Position numbers and translations under genes: made by a program
Notes under the pieces: generated by a model
The model's input: the letters and a program-made list of their open reading frames with translations, nothing else
The model's database searches: none
What the model was told of the DNA's origin: nothing
Shown here: positions 42,373 through 50,126 of the stretch, in pieces
How positions within the stretch are numbered: position 1 is the first letter of the stretch
How the letters are laid out: every line of letters begins with the position of its first letter
Source of the DNA: DASUZB01 sp036377075
Lineage (GTDB): Bacteria > Actinomycetota > CALGFH01
Assembly: GCA_036377075.1 (NCBI GenBank)
Contig: DASUZB010000235.1
Coordinates: forward strand, 1-54,945
DNA length: 54,945 nucleotides
Direction of reading: 5' to 3'

Positions 42373-42418
42373 TGGTGGGCGCGGCGGGGATTGAACCTGC
42401 GACCTCTTCCACGTCAAG
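42373..42418 (-). pseudogene. Truncated tRNA-Val (GAC) 3' half, probable attachment-site scar
   Basis: Read on the minus strand, this begins with the anticodon loop TTGACGT (anticodon GAC). It continues through the anticodon-stem 3' arm GGAAG, variable loop AGGTC, T-arm with the GGTTCAATCC core, acceptor 3' strand CGCGCCC, discriminator A and encoded CCA. Upstream of the loop the 5' half (acceptor, D-arm and anticodon stem) cannot be formed. A 3' fragment ending in the anticodon loop is what an integrase that targets tRNA genes leaves at one end of an inserted element. For a minus-strand tRNA the inserted DNA lies to the right. One T-stem pair (A-C) is mismatched, consistent with decay. Confidence 0.65.
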
Positions 42419-42488
42419 GAGCGGCGGATAAGCGCTACGCATTCCTGCGTTTGCCCAGCTCGCGCTCGACCGTCGACCGCAAAGTTAA

Positions 42489-42505
42489 GAGGACATTCCG
42501 GAACC
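42489..42505 (+). repeat. Left terminal inverted repeat of the IS5-type element
   Basis: GAGGACATTCCGGAACC is the exact reverse complement of the right end at 43883-43899. It is preceded by TAA. Confidence 0.85.
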
Positions 42506-42556
42506 TTAGTTGGGTGATAAGTGGTGATTGCGCTGATCGTGCGATGATCCGTCGTC

Positions 42557-43358
42557 ATGGCCACCCTCCCCGATCGCCTCCTGCCCAACGCGTTGTGGGC
42601 TCGCATCCAGCCGCTGCTGCCACCCCCGCCCTCCCGGGCGCGCGGCGGCGCGCCGCGCACCGTCTCTGACCGGGCCTGCATGGCCGCGATCCTGTTCATG
42701 GCCCGCACCTCCACCCCTTGGGCGCTGCTGCCGGTCGGGGAGTTCGGCTGCGGCAGCGTGACCACCTGCTGGCGGCGGTTTGCCGAGTGGGCCCGGGCGG
42801 GCGTATTCGAGCGGCTGCAGGAGCTGCTGCTGGACGAGCTCGGCCAGGTCGGCCAACTGGACTGGTCGCGGGTCACGGTGGACTCCTGCAGCCTGCGCGC
42901 CGTCAGGGGGGACCTGTGTGGCGCAAACCCGGTCGACCGGGCCAAGCCCGGGTGCAAGCTGCACCTGGCGGCTGAGGGCACCGGGCTGCCGCTGGCGGTG
43001 CTGGTGACCGCGGCCAACACCCCGGACGCGGCGGTGTTTGCGCGCTGCTTGACGACATCCCCAAGGTCCGCACGCCGGCCGGTGGGCGGCGTTGCCGACC
43101 GGCCAAGTGCCACGCCGACAAGGCCTACGACCAGCGCCGCTGCCGCGGCTACCTGACCCAGCGGGGCATCAAGGTCCGCATCGCCCGCAAGGGAGTCGAG
43201 TCCTCCGAGCGGCTGGGCCGCCACCGCTGGAAGGCCGAGCGCACCATCGCCTGGCTGGCCGGCTGCCGCCGCCTACGGGTGCGCTACGACCGCAGTCCGA
43301 GCGGTTCTTCGCGTTCGCCATGCTGGGCTGTGGCCGGCTCTGCTACAACCGGTGGGCC
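42557..43358 (+). pseudogene. IS5-family transposase with two frameshifts
   Basis: The N-terminal frame begins at ATG 42557 and reads through SRARGGAPRTVSDRACMAAI and DWSRVTVDSCSLRAVRG, which carries the first DDE Asp. From about 43045 the protein continues in the -1 frame (LLDDIPKVRTP, CHADKAYD with the second Asp, then RHRWKAERTIAWLAGCRRLR with the Glu). From 43299 it shifts -1 again into ERFFAFAMLGCGRLCYNRW. The first shift could be programmed, as in some IS5-group elements. The second makes an active enzyme unlikely, unless both shifts are sequencing errors. No slippery heptamer is obvious at either site. Confidence 0.8.
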
Positions 43359-43467
43359 CGCGCGGGCAGCGCACGCCCACCCCCGGACCACCCAGAAGCG
43401 GTTGTGTGCCAACAACGCTGTACCGTGCGTGGAAGCCGCACGTGCGTTCGCGAGGAGGGAGTTGCGC

Positions 43468-43839
43468 GTGGCGACCTGGGAGACGGTGTGGGAGCTGCTG
43501 GCAGCGCTGCCCGGCACCGAACAGGGCCGGCTGCACGACAACCCGGCGGTGCGGGTGCGCGGCAAGCTGGTGGCCTACCTGCCCAACAACCGCCGCAGCC
43601 GGCCCGCCCACGCCGCCGACCACGAGGAGTTCTTGGTGGTCAAGACCGACTTCGCCGAGCGGGCGGCGCTGCTGCAGCAGGACCCGGAGACCTTCTTCGT
43701 CACCCCCCACTACCAAAACTACCCGGGCGTGCTCGTCCGGCTGGCCACCGTGCGGCCCGACCAACTGCGTGAGCTGCTCACCGAGGCGTGGCGGCTCGTC
43801 GCCCCCAGGCGCCTGGTCCGCCAACTGGACCAGGCATGA
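43468..43839 (+). CDS. YjbR/MmcQ-like protein carried as an IS passenger
   Basis: This 123-residue protein has the CyaY-like YjbR fold: ATWETVWELLAALPGTEQG, the HDNPAVRVRGKLVAYL hairpin, FLVVKTDFAERAALLQQDPETFFVTPHYQNYPGVLVRL and a C-terminal LLTEAWRLVAPRRLVRQL helix. Family members are described as putative DNA-binding proteins, and their molecular role is unclear. GAGGAGGG lies nine bases before GTG 43468 (a TTG at 43462 is an alternative). It is complete and lies wholly inside the IS boundaries, 44 bases from the right end, so the element would carry it when moving. Confidence 0.85.
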   Translation: MATWETVWELLAALPGTEQGRLHDNPAVRVRGKLVAYLPNNRRSRPAHAADHEEFLVVKTDFAERAALLQQDPETFFVTPHYQNYPGVLVRLATVRPDQLRELLTEAWRLVAPRRLVRQLDQA

Positions 43840-43882
43840 GGCATCCGGCCGGTAAGCCCAAGTAGCCGGTCATGCGGCTCAC

Positions 43883-43899
43883 GGTTCCGGAATGTCCTC
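43883..43899 (-). repeat. Right terminal inverted repeat of the IS5-type element
   Basis: GGTTCCGGAATGTCCTC is followed by TAA, matching the left flank. A third copy of the same 17 bases in the same orientation lies at 48467-48483. Confidence 0.85.
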
Positions 43900-44026
43900 T
43901 AAAGAGCCTGCGCGGATAGGAACACAGGGCGCATGGCAAGGGGACCATCCCAAGGTGGGCCGGTGGCCTGGTCCACTGGTATGGGCAGGACCCTGACCTC
44001 ACCAAGGAACGGCGCGCTCGCACGGT

Positions 44027-44581
44027 TCAGGTGAGCGCAACCAGTCGGCTCTGTTGGGCGAGCGGGTGCGAGGCAACCACGTCCTGAACGAGTTCGCGCA
44101 TGCGCGCCGCGGAGGGCCCATACAGGTACAGTGCCGTTTCCCGTGGCCCCTGCCACCACGACTGCATGCTCCCCTGGTCGCCCAGGCGTTGGTGCAGTTG
44201 CTGGATCAGGTCGTTGACGTCGTTGGTGGCATACACCTCATCGGGCAGGTCGGTGCCGTTGAGGTACAAGCCGATACCCTCGGTGACGCCAAACGAGCGC
44301 ACCTGCCCCTTACCCAACCGCGCGGTCGAGCCCTTTGGCGCGCCTTGGCGCTCCAGCGTGCCGATCGCCAGCGCCAAGCCGGTCTGGGGATCCCCCGCCA
44401 GTTCCACGTCAAAGTCGCAGAACTCGGGCTCCCGCTGGCGGCTGAGGAGCGTGCCGCCGCCGGTGATCCTGCTACCCGGGAAATGGGCATCCAGTGCCTG
44501 CAGCAATGGGAGCTCGTAGCGGTCACGACGATCATGCGGACGCAGCCGGGCCCTGAGCAAGATCGCCAACGAGGTCGACAT
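44027..44581 (-). CDS. Unknown protein of the accessory cluster (184 residues)
   Basis: This protein begins MSTSLAILLRARLRPHDRRDRYELPLL, followed by a beta-strand-rich region (FCDFDVELAGDPQTGLALAIGTLE and VTEGIGLYLNGTDLPDEVY). It ends in a helix (SAARMRELVQDVVASHPLAQQ). The pattern of a charged globular protein without membrane or catalytic motifs resembles small immunity-type or binding proteins, but I recognise no family. The ATG at 44581 has only a weak ribosome site. It is the last of five co-directional genes between the IS5-type element and the lone repeat at 48467. Confidence 0.65.
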   Translation of the reverse strand: MSTSLAILLRARLRPHDRRDRYELPLLQALDAHFPGSRITGGGTLLSRQREPEFCDFDVELAGDPQTGLALAIGTLERQGAPKGSTARLGKGQVRSFGVTEGIGLYLNGTDLPDEVYATNDVNDLIQQLHQRLGDQGSMQSWWQGPRETALYLYGPSAARMRELVQDVVASHPLAQQSRLVALT

Positions 44582-44716
44582 GCGCGCAGCCTAGCGTAGG
44601 AGCGTGCGTGCAGCGGGGCGGAAGGAGCGGCCCACCGCAGGGCAGGCCCCTGACAAGACGCCAGTCCGGTTCGCCGTGGTTACTCCGATCAGGGACCCTG
44701 ATCTCGGGGCACGTCG

Positions 44717-45988
44717 TCACTGAGGGTCGAGGAGTTGCCGGCAGCCATCCCGGTCCTGCGGCAGGCCAGCCTCCATCAGCCACAAGCGTGGGTTGGCGAC
44801 GCCTTCCCACAGGGCAAGGTTGTCCACCAAGGCAGCCAGGAACGAGCGCTGCGCGGGCGACAGCGGCGCACCCGCGGTATAGGGCTGCGGGAAGGCGGCC
44901 TTCAACAGCGGACCCCAGTCGGCATCGACGGTGTAGGAGGAGGCGAGCCGGACGACGGCCAGCGCGGCCGGCAGCAACTCGGTGAAATCCCGCACTCGCG
45001 CGACGGCGGCCTGCACCAACGCGAACCGGAACCAGCCGTCCAGCCCAGGCAGCGGCTCCTCGAACCAGCTGTCCGCGGTCAGCGGGTCGGCCAGGGCGGT
45101 GAGCAGTTCGCGGGTGGCACTCGGGTTGGCGGCCATGGCAGGCGCCAGCGCCGCGCAAGCCCGCACCGCGGGATGGGCATCGGTCAGCAGGCCGTACGGC
45201 TGCGCGCCCAACCGGCCCAGCATGATCGCGACCGTGGCGCGTTCGCGCATGGAGGGCGAGGCGGCGGCGAGCGTCTCCAGCCGCCGAACCAGCGCCGGGA
45301 CCACAGCGGCAAGGGTGGGATCGGCCAGCAGGGCAACGACCACGTTCAGCGCGTGGGTCCGCAGCTGTTCGTCGGCGTCGTCGAGGAACGGGGAGACCCG
45401 CTCGAGCAGCTCGCCGGTGAGCTGGCGGCAGGCCAGCACATTGCGTGCGGCCATCGCCTCGCCATACTGCTCGTCTTCCCATGCTGCCCGGAGCGCCGGC
45501 GGCGGCTCGGCCTTGTCGACCAGCAGGCGGGTGGCAGCATCGGGGCCTAGCTCAGCCATCGCGGCGCGGCGGTCGCGGTCGATCCGCTGCAGCTCGGCCT
45601 CGTCTCGATCCGGCGGGTAGGCGATGGCGAACAGCTCCTGGTGCGGGGTGTCAAAGCGGCAGGCTTCGGCGACCCCGGCCAGGAAGTCGAGTAAGGCCAT
45701 CCGCAGCGGCCTGGGCTCGGCAGCCCAGGGGAACACGTCCTCCACCAGCTCGGCGGCACGCGGGTCCCTGAGCAGGCGCGCGACCACGCGTGCCGCCGGA
45801 GCGGTCGCGGAGCACGGCGTGCCCTGGTGCAAGATCGCCGCGTCCAGGTGGGCCACCGCCTGGCTGCGCGCCGCAGCGTCGTTGCCGACCAGCGCGAGCA
45901 GGTGGAACGGCGTCTCCGAGGCCTGGCCGTAGGCGTGTTCCAGCGCCGACCAGTCCGTCTCCAGCAGCAGGGCACGCATCGAATCCAC
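44717..45988 (-). CDS. HEAT-repeat-like alpha-solenoid protein
   Basis: This 423-residue, almost entirely helical protein has repeated 30-40-residue helix pairs, for example DADEQLRTHALNVVVALLAD, ASPSMRERATVAIMLGRLG, DAHPAVRACAALAPAMAANPS and ATRELLTALADPL. The repeats are typical of HEAT/armadillo-like solenoids, which act as protein-interaction scaffolds. No catalytic domain is seen. The start is GTG 45988 or ATG 45979, the latter preceded by GGTGGA. Solenoid proteins of this kind are often found in accessory and conflict loci, but the partner is unknown. Confidence 0.78.
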   Translation of the reverse strand: MDSMRALLLETDWSALEHAYGQASETPFHLLALVGNDAAARSQAVAHLDAAILHQGTPCSATAPAARVVARLLRDPRAAELVEDVFPWAAEPRPLRMALLDFLAGVAEACRFDTPHQELFAIAYPPDRDEAELQRIDRDRRAAMAELGPDAATRLLVDKAEPPPALRAAWEDEQYGEAMAARNVLACRQLTGELLERVSPFLDDADEQLRTHALNVVVALLADPTLAAVVPALVRRLETLAAASPSMRERATVAIMLGRLGAQPYGLLTDAHPAVRACAALAPAMAANPSATRELLTALADPLTADSWFEEPLPGLDGWFRFALVQAAVARVRDFTELLPAALAVVRLASSYTVDADWGPLLKAAFPQPYTAGAPLSPAQRSFLAALVDNLALWEGVANPRLWLMEAGLPQDRDGCRQLLDPQ

Positions 45989-46300
45989 CGACGGATCATC
46001 GGGTCGAGGCCAGCCCCGGTCAAAACTCAGGGCGGCTCATCAGCGCGACCACACCGCGGCGAGGCGGCGAAAGTCGCCGGCGTCCAGACGTTCTGTCTGC
46101 CTCGCCGACGATCATGCTTCGCCATCCTCCTTGAGAAAGTCGCCACCTTCGCTGAGAACGGACACCAGCCCATCAGCTCAGCGGCCAGCGACCTGAACAG
46201 TTACCCCGGCAGTTCCCAACCGCGCGCCCGCACCGGGCGAATCTCGTTTCGCCGCCAGCAGCGATAGCCCGCCTGCCGGGTGTGCCTACCGGATTGGACG
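45989..46300 (-). other. 312-base gap between accessory genes
   Basis: No convincing gene is seen. On the minus strand a TTGACC about 50 bases upstream of the solenoid gene, followed 17 bases later by GATGAT, is a possible weak promoter. No hairpin stands out. Confidence 0.25.
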
Positions 46301-47014
46301 TCATGCGGGGGCAAGCGCCCAAGTCACCCACGCCAGCTCGTCGTGCGGCAACGCCCAGGCGTGCGCCGGGTTGCGGGCACTCCAACCGCCATCGCAGACG
46401 CGGTTGGCCCGGGCGTCGTGCCACCAGCGGGCAGGAGGCCACAGCCGGTGGTCGGTGAGGAGCTGGCCGGCAAGCTGGACCAGCACCGCCCGGCTCCCCA
46501 CCGCGCCGCAGGCCGCCAGCGCGTCAGCGACGATGGCGGCGGCCTCGCGGGGGGTCGCAGCGTCCCCCAAGATCGGCAGCAGCAACAGCAGCCGAGCCGC
46601 CGGCTGCGTGATCCCGACCGCGCCGGGCGGTGGGACCGAGGCGGCCAGCAGCTCGGGCCAGCAGACGCCCGGGCCGACGAAGTGGCCCTCGATCGAGGCC
46701 AGCCGCAGGGCCGTGGGCCAGGTGGGGTGGTGCAGCAGGTAGTCCTGGCCGTAGTCCTCGGGGACGTTGCGGCCGACGACGTACAGCTGGTGGTCGTCGC
46801 GCAGCGGGACGGGCAGGGTCGGCCACCGCCGTGGGTCGGCGAGCGTGCGCTCGTAGAAGGCCCCGACGTCGGCGGCAGTGACCCCGAAGCAGGCAGCCAG
46901 CAGCCCATCCCGCTCGCCGGCCACCTGGAGCAGGTGCGCCGGCCAGAACAGGCGGTGTTCGAGCAGCGGTGCACCGTCGACCAGGGGAGCGTCCTCGTGG
47001 CCAGGAAGCCGCAT
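46301..47014 (-). CDS. Unknown protein of the accessory cluster (237 residues)
   Basis: This protein begins MRLPGHEDAPLVDGAPLLEH. It contains HQLYVVGRNVPEDYGQDYLLHHPTW in the middle and a helical C-terminal part with LLLLLPILGDAATPREAAAIVADAL and RWWHDARANRVCDGGW. It is rich in Trp and His and has no signal peptide or clear membrane segment. I recognise no family. The reading frame is open further upstream, but ATG 47014 is the first start with protein-like sequence after it. It belongs to the same minus-strand group as the solenoid gene downstream. Confidence 0.6.
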   Translation of the reverse strand: MRLPGHEDAPLVDGAPLLEHRLFWPAHLLQVAGERDGLLAACFGVTAADVGAFYERTLADPRRWPTLPVPLRDDHQLYVVGRNVPEDYGQDYLLHHPTWPTALRLASIEGHFVGPGVCWPELLAASVPPPGAVGITQPAARLLLLLPILGDAATPREAAAIVADALAACGAVGSRAVLVQLAGQLLTDHRLWPPARWWHDARANRVCDGGWSARNPAHAWALPHDELAWVTWALAPA

Positions 47015-47205
47015 GCCGCTGGCACCCCACTCGCACTCGCGTGGACTGGTTACCTGGCGATGCTCCGGCCCACTGGATCGTCGGTCAACCCAACACCGAC
47101 GCACGACCGGGCGGACCTGGCTCGCGCCCAGGGCTCCGACGTGATCGTCCATGGGTGACGTTGCGGGGCTGACGGGGGTGGCGTTGATGGAACGGCTCTG
47201 GATGG

Positions 47206-47475
47206 TTATGGCGTCGCATGCCGGCCGGTGAGCAGGCCGCACGACCGCAGGTCGCCCTCGGGTGCATCGGGCATTGCCTCGACCGAGGCTTCAGCGCGAT
47301 GCGGGTGACGAGTGAGCCACGCTCCAAGCCCTCGCCCCGGCGCCTGCGGCGCGAAGCGGTGGACGGATCCCAGGCGGACGTGCCACCAGCAGCTCGACTG
47401 GTCGACGGTGAGCGTGACCAGCTCCGCCCGGTCGCGCCCCGCCAGTGGCGCAGCACCGCGGGGCTTGGGCGTCAC
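47206..47475 (-). CDS. Small protein coupled to the PH-like membrane protein gene
   Basis: The 89-residue protein begins VTPKPRGAAPLAGRD and continues AELVTLTVDQSSCWWHVRLG. Its GTG start at 47475 overlaps the stop of the upstream gene by four bases (GTGA), the main reason to believe it is real. It has two Cys and is otherwise basic and featureless. No family is recognised. Coupling suggests a partner role with the membrane protein. Confidence 0.5.
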   Translation of the reverse strand: MTPKPRGAAPLAGRDRAELVTLTVDQSSCWWHVRLGSVHRFAPQAPGRGLGAWLTRHPHRAEASVEAMPDAPEGDLRSCGLLTGRHATP

Positions 47476-48341
47476 GGCTCCTCCTGCCGGACTGCTCGGC
47501 CGTTGCTGATCCGGTCCAGGGCCTCAGGCGTGGCCAGCTCGGCCTGGAGCTCAGGGTGGGCGTGGTAGAAGGACAGCGCGTGGTAGACGGTGGACGGGTC
47601 GGTGGCCAGCCAGCCGGTGCGGATGACCATGAGCGGCAGAAATTGCACCTCCCCCGAGCCGAATCGGCCCATGGAGCGGCGCACCCGGGTGTCCTTGGAC
47701 GGGAAGGCTCTGACAGCGATGATCGGCGTGCCGACCCATCCGGCCCAGACCGCCGCGATGGCGTGCCACGGCAGGAAGTGGGTGGAGGTCAGGCTGCGGT
47801 GGTCCACCCCGGCGGGGGAAAGGACGATCCTGCCGGGTGCCAGCCGCAGCATGGTGACCAGGAACCACCCCACAACCGTGGCCATGACGCCGAGGACGAC
47901 CGCCGTCACGACGCCCGCGACCGCGGCCGACAGGGCCAACGCCACCGTCAGCGCCAGCGCGGCCAGCTCGGTCATCATCAGGACCGCCGTGAGCCAGTAG
48001 TACGACCAGGCTGAGTAGCCAAACGTCACGCCGGTGGTGCCGTCTGGCGCCGCGGTCAGGGTAGGGGTTCGGCTGGAGGGCCGGCGGGTCCACCAGTTTC
48101 GCGTGCCCAATCCCACGACGTGCCCCAGGTAGATGGCGCCGAAGGCCAGTGGGACGCCCGTTGCGGGTTGGCCTGTCCAAAACGACCACGCCGCTCCTGC
48201 CGTCATGCCGAGGGCCATGAGGGCCACGAACCCCATCGAGAACTTGAGCCCCACGGGCAGGCGTTGCTTGGTCCAGCCTGCGGGGCGCGGCAGTGCCGAG
48301 CCGCCATCGGGCCACCCCAACGGATTCTGGTCTGCACGCAT
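47472..48341 (-). CDS. Membrane protein with C-terminal PH-like domain
   Basis: The 289-residue protein has about four membrane segments in two pairs (FVALMALGMTAGAAWSFW; VPLAFGAIYLGHVVGLG; then YYWLTAVLMMTELAALALTVALAL and VTAVVLGVMATVVGWFLVTM). A soluble region follows (LRLAPGRIVLSPAGVDHRSLTSTHFLPWHAIAAVWAG) that has the strand-turn style of bacterial PH-like (bPH2/DUF) domains. ATG 48341 is preceded by GGAG eight bases upstream; the frame extends further upstream without protein-like sequence. It is first of the minus-strand accessory genes, 126 bases from the lone terminal repeat. Function unknown. Confidence 0.65.
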   Translation of the reverse strand: MRADQNPLGWPDGGSALPRPAGWTKQRLPVGLKFSMGFVALMALGMTAGAAWSFWTGQPATGVPLAFGAIYLGHVVGLGTRNWWTRRPSSRTPTLTAAPDGTTGVTFGYSAWSYYWLTAVLMMTELAALALTVALALSAAVAGVVTAVVLGVMATVVGWFLVTMLRLAPGRIVLSPAGVDHRSLTSTHFLPWHAIAAVWAGWVGTPIIAVRAFPSKDTRVRRSMGRFGSGEVQFLPLMVIRTGWLATDPSTVYHALSFYHAHPELQAELATPEALDRISNGRAVRQEEP

Positions 48342-48466
48342 CCTGCCGCTCCGTCCCGCCTCGGGGCTCAAGGGCTGACCGGCTGTCGAGGATCTGGTCA
48401 TCGGCCACGGGCTATCCTGGCAGCCTGCCCCGCACCACCGCGGCGCACGCCCGGTCACCTGACCGT

Positions 48467-48483
48467 GGTTCCGGAATGTCCTC
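48467..48483 (-). repeat. Third, isolated copy of the IS right-end repeat
   Basis: GGTTCCGGAATGTCCTC is identical to the right repeat at 43883-43899 and in the same orientation. Upstream bases are also similar (CCGGTCA 17-18 bases before both). The following bases are TAT, not the TAA that flanks the intact element. No transposase lies beside it, so it is a solo end of a related element or an internal end used in a larger transposition unit. The 262 bases from 48484 to 48745 contain nothing I recognise. Confidence 0.8.
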
Positions 48484-48745
48484 TATAATAAGTGCTGAGC
48501 TAATGGGCCGGTACTCAAGGGTCGCAACGTCCCCGCGAAACCTATCGGCTCTGACGAGAACACGTCCGTGCGAGTAATTGACGGTTCACCGCTGTGCGGA
48601 GCCGCGTTTGCGCAGGTCGCGGCCAACCGTCAGAGGCGAAGTTAGGCGTTCTGACAGCCGCCTCGTCACCAAGGTCCTTGACCTATCTCTAGCGTCGGCC
48701 GGGCTGGTCGGGTGCCATCCGTACGTGCGAGGCGGGGACGGCTCG

Positions 48746-49423
48746 CTAGCGAAATCGAACGCTGCTGAGCAGCTGCTCGAACATGGCAACGAACGCCAGG
48801 TCGGGGTTGTCCTTGTTCACGCGGGCCCAGGCGAGCAGGGTGGTGTCGCCGAGGTCGATGACGGCCAGGCGTAGGAGGAGGTCCGGCTGTGGTCCGAAGC
48901 AGCCCTCGGCGCGGTCGGCGCCGCGTTCGGGGCAACCCAGGGAACCGTCGAGGAAGCCTTCCGGGTGGCTGGCGTCGACGGTCCTGGTCAGGTTCACCAG
49001 AGTCGCCGGGTGGCCGTCAACGGTGACCTTGGCCACCTTGGAGAGTTCGGCGCCGTCCTTGGCCTGCCCTTGGAGGTAGGCCAGGTAGTCCTTGGGAGGC
49101 GCCACCGGCGTGGAACTACCGGGGCGGTACAGCTCCACCGGCACCAGGAACCTGACCTTGTTCTCCTCTGATGCGGCGGCATCCCAGGAGAGCAGGTTGG
49201 GGGAGTCAGGGTTGGGCGGCGACTTGAGCCCGGCGTCGACCGTGACGGTCAGCGGAACCACAAGGGCCTTGCTGGAATAGGCCTGCGTGGCCGCTGATGA
49301 CGCAGGAGTCGCGGGGGTCGTCGTGGGCACCGATGCCTTGCCGCCGTTGCCGCATCCGGAGACGGCCAGCAGGGTGAGGGCGCACAGGGTGATCATGGCC
49401 GTGCGCCGATGGGTTGTTGCCAT
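48746..49423 (-). CDS. Putative lipoprotein of unknown function
   Basis: The 225-residue protein has a signal peptide and lipobox (LAVSGC, Cys24). A Thr/Pro/Ala-rich tether of about 25 residues and a soluble domain of about 170 residues follow. That domain contains VVPLTVTVDAGLKSPPNPDSP and VTVDGHPATLVNLTRTVDAS. It has Cys residues near CPERGADRAEGC that may form a disulfide. It resembles actinobacterial surface lipoproteins of unassigned function. ATG 49423 has GGAGGGA upstream. No partner is in the same operon. Confidence 0.8.
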   Translation of the reverse strand: MATTHRRTAMITLCALTLLAVSGCGNGGKASVPTTTPATPASSAATQAYSSKALVVPLTVTVDAGLKSPPNPDSPNLLSWDAAASEENKVRFLVPVELYRPGSSTPVAPPKDYLAYLQGQAKDGAELSKVAKVTVDGHPATLVNLTRTVDASHPEGFLDGSLGCPERGADRAEGCFGPQPDLLLRLAVIDLGDTTLLAWARVNKDNPDLAFVAMFEQLLSSVRFR

Positions 49424-49638
49424 CAGAGATCCCTCCTTGCTCCTCTGAACGAGTTGGTTGCAGGCTGCCAACCCCGAACCGGTAGGTCGCCCAGCCACGG
49501 TTCCTTCTCAGGTGTGGTGGGTACGGTGGCGAGCCAGACCGACGTTAGGACCGCACCCGCCCGGGTTGAACGTGGCAGACCCTTGTCTTGGCCGAGGGTT
49601 GTCCCTGATCTGTGGTGGGAGAATCGGGGTCAGCCCCT

Positions 49639-50110
49639 ATGTCCCTCCGGTGGCTTGACCACGAGTTCGCCTACGACAAGGCCGCCATCGCCGACGTCCC
49701 GGCCGGCAAGGTCCAGCTGGCAAAGTCAACGCCCGCGCCTACGACACCGTCGGCGTGAATAGCTTCCAGGCGCTGGTGGCGCCGTTCCTGATCGACAACC
49801 CGACCCTGAAGCAGCACGTGCCGGAAAGCGACCTGGCGGGCGAGATGCTCGCGGGGACCAGCAAGCTTGGTGGGGCTGGCGATGCAGCCCACCGACCTGC
49901 GCAACCGCCGGGCCAGTCGCGTCCGCTGGTGGCGGTCAAGGACTACCGGGCACCCGCATCGGCGTTCGGGAAGGCGAGGTCGCCAAGGCGACCTTCACCA
50001 CCTCGGCGCCACCCCGTCGGTACCGCCCAGGCGGACCGCTCCGGAGGCTCGACGGAGCCGACTCGAGCTCAGCGGGATCAACTGGAACGAGTATGGCCTG
50101 CAGGCGAACG
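49639..50110 (+). pseudogene. Decayed copy of a TRAP-like substrate-binding protein
   Basis: Joining frames gives VPAGKVQLAK, NARAYDTVGVNSFQALVAP, FLIDNPTLKQHVPESD, LAGEMLAGTSKLG, LVGLAMQPTDLR, RIGVREGEVAKATFTT and GINWNEYGLQA. This is clearly homologous to residues about 85-245 of the intact protein at 52695, for example VRAGKADLGWAGSRAWDSVG and SPLVGEMLAGLEPIGLVGL. At least four frameshifts (near 49727, 49868, 49945 and 49995) break it and both ends are missing. Confidence 0.75.
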
Positions 50111-50126
50111 CGTCACCGCCCCGGTG

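Larger units (their letters stand above)
42489..43899 (+). mobile_element. IS5-type insertion sequence with passenger gene
   Basis: The element is 1411 bases. Its ends are perfect 17-bp inverted repeats, GAGGACATTCCGGAACC at the left (42489-42505) and GGTTCCGGAATGTCCTC at the right (43883-43899). The flanking bases are TAA on both sides (42486-42488 and 43900-43902), a target duplication expected of the IS5 group that duplicates TNA. Inside are a broken DDE transposase gene and a complete YjbR/MmcQ-like gene before the right repeat. The left end is 70 bases from the tRNA scar. Confidence 0.82.

Noticed and set aside
42376..42431. Plus-strand open frame reading GAAGIEPATSSTSRSGG
   Set aside because: This peptide is what results from translating the antisense of a tRNA 3' end; it supports the tRNA fragment and not a protein.
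48484..48745. An integron-like core (AAGTTAGGC) near 48640
   Set aside because: Only one copy, with no partner core or stem structure and no integrase.
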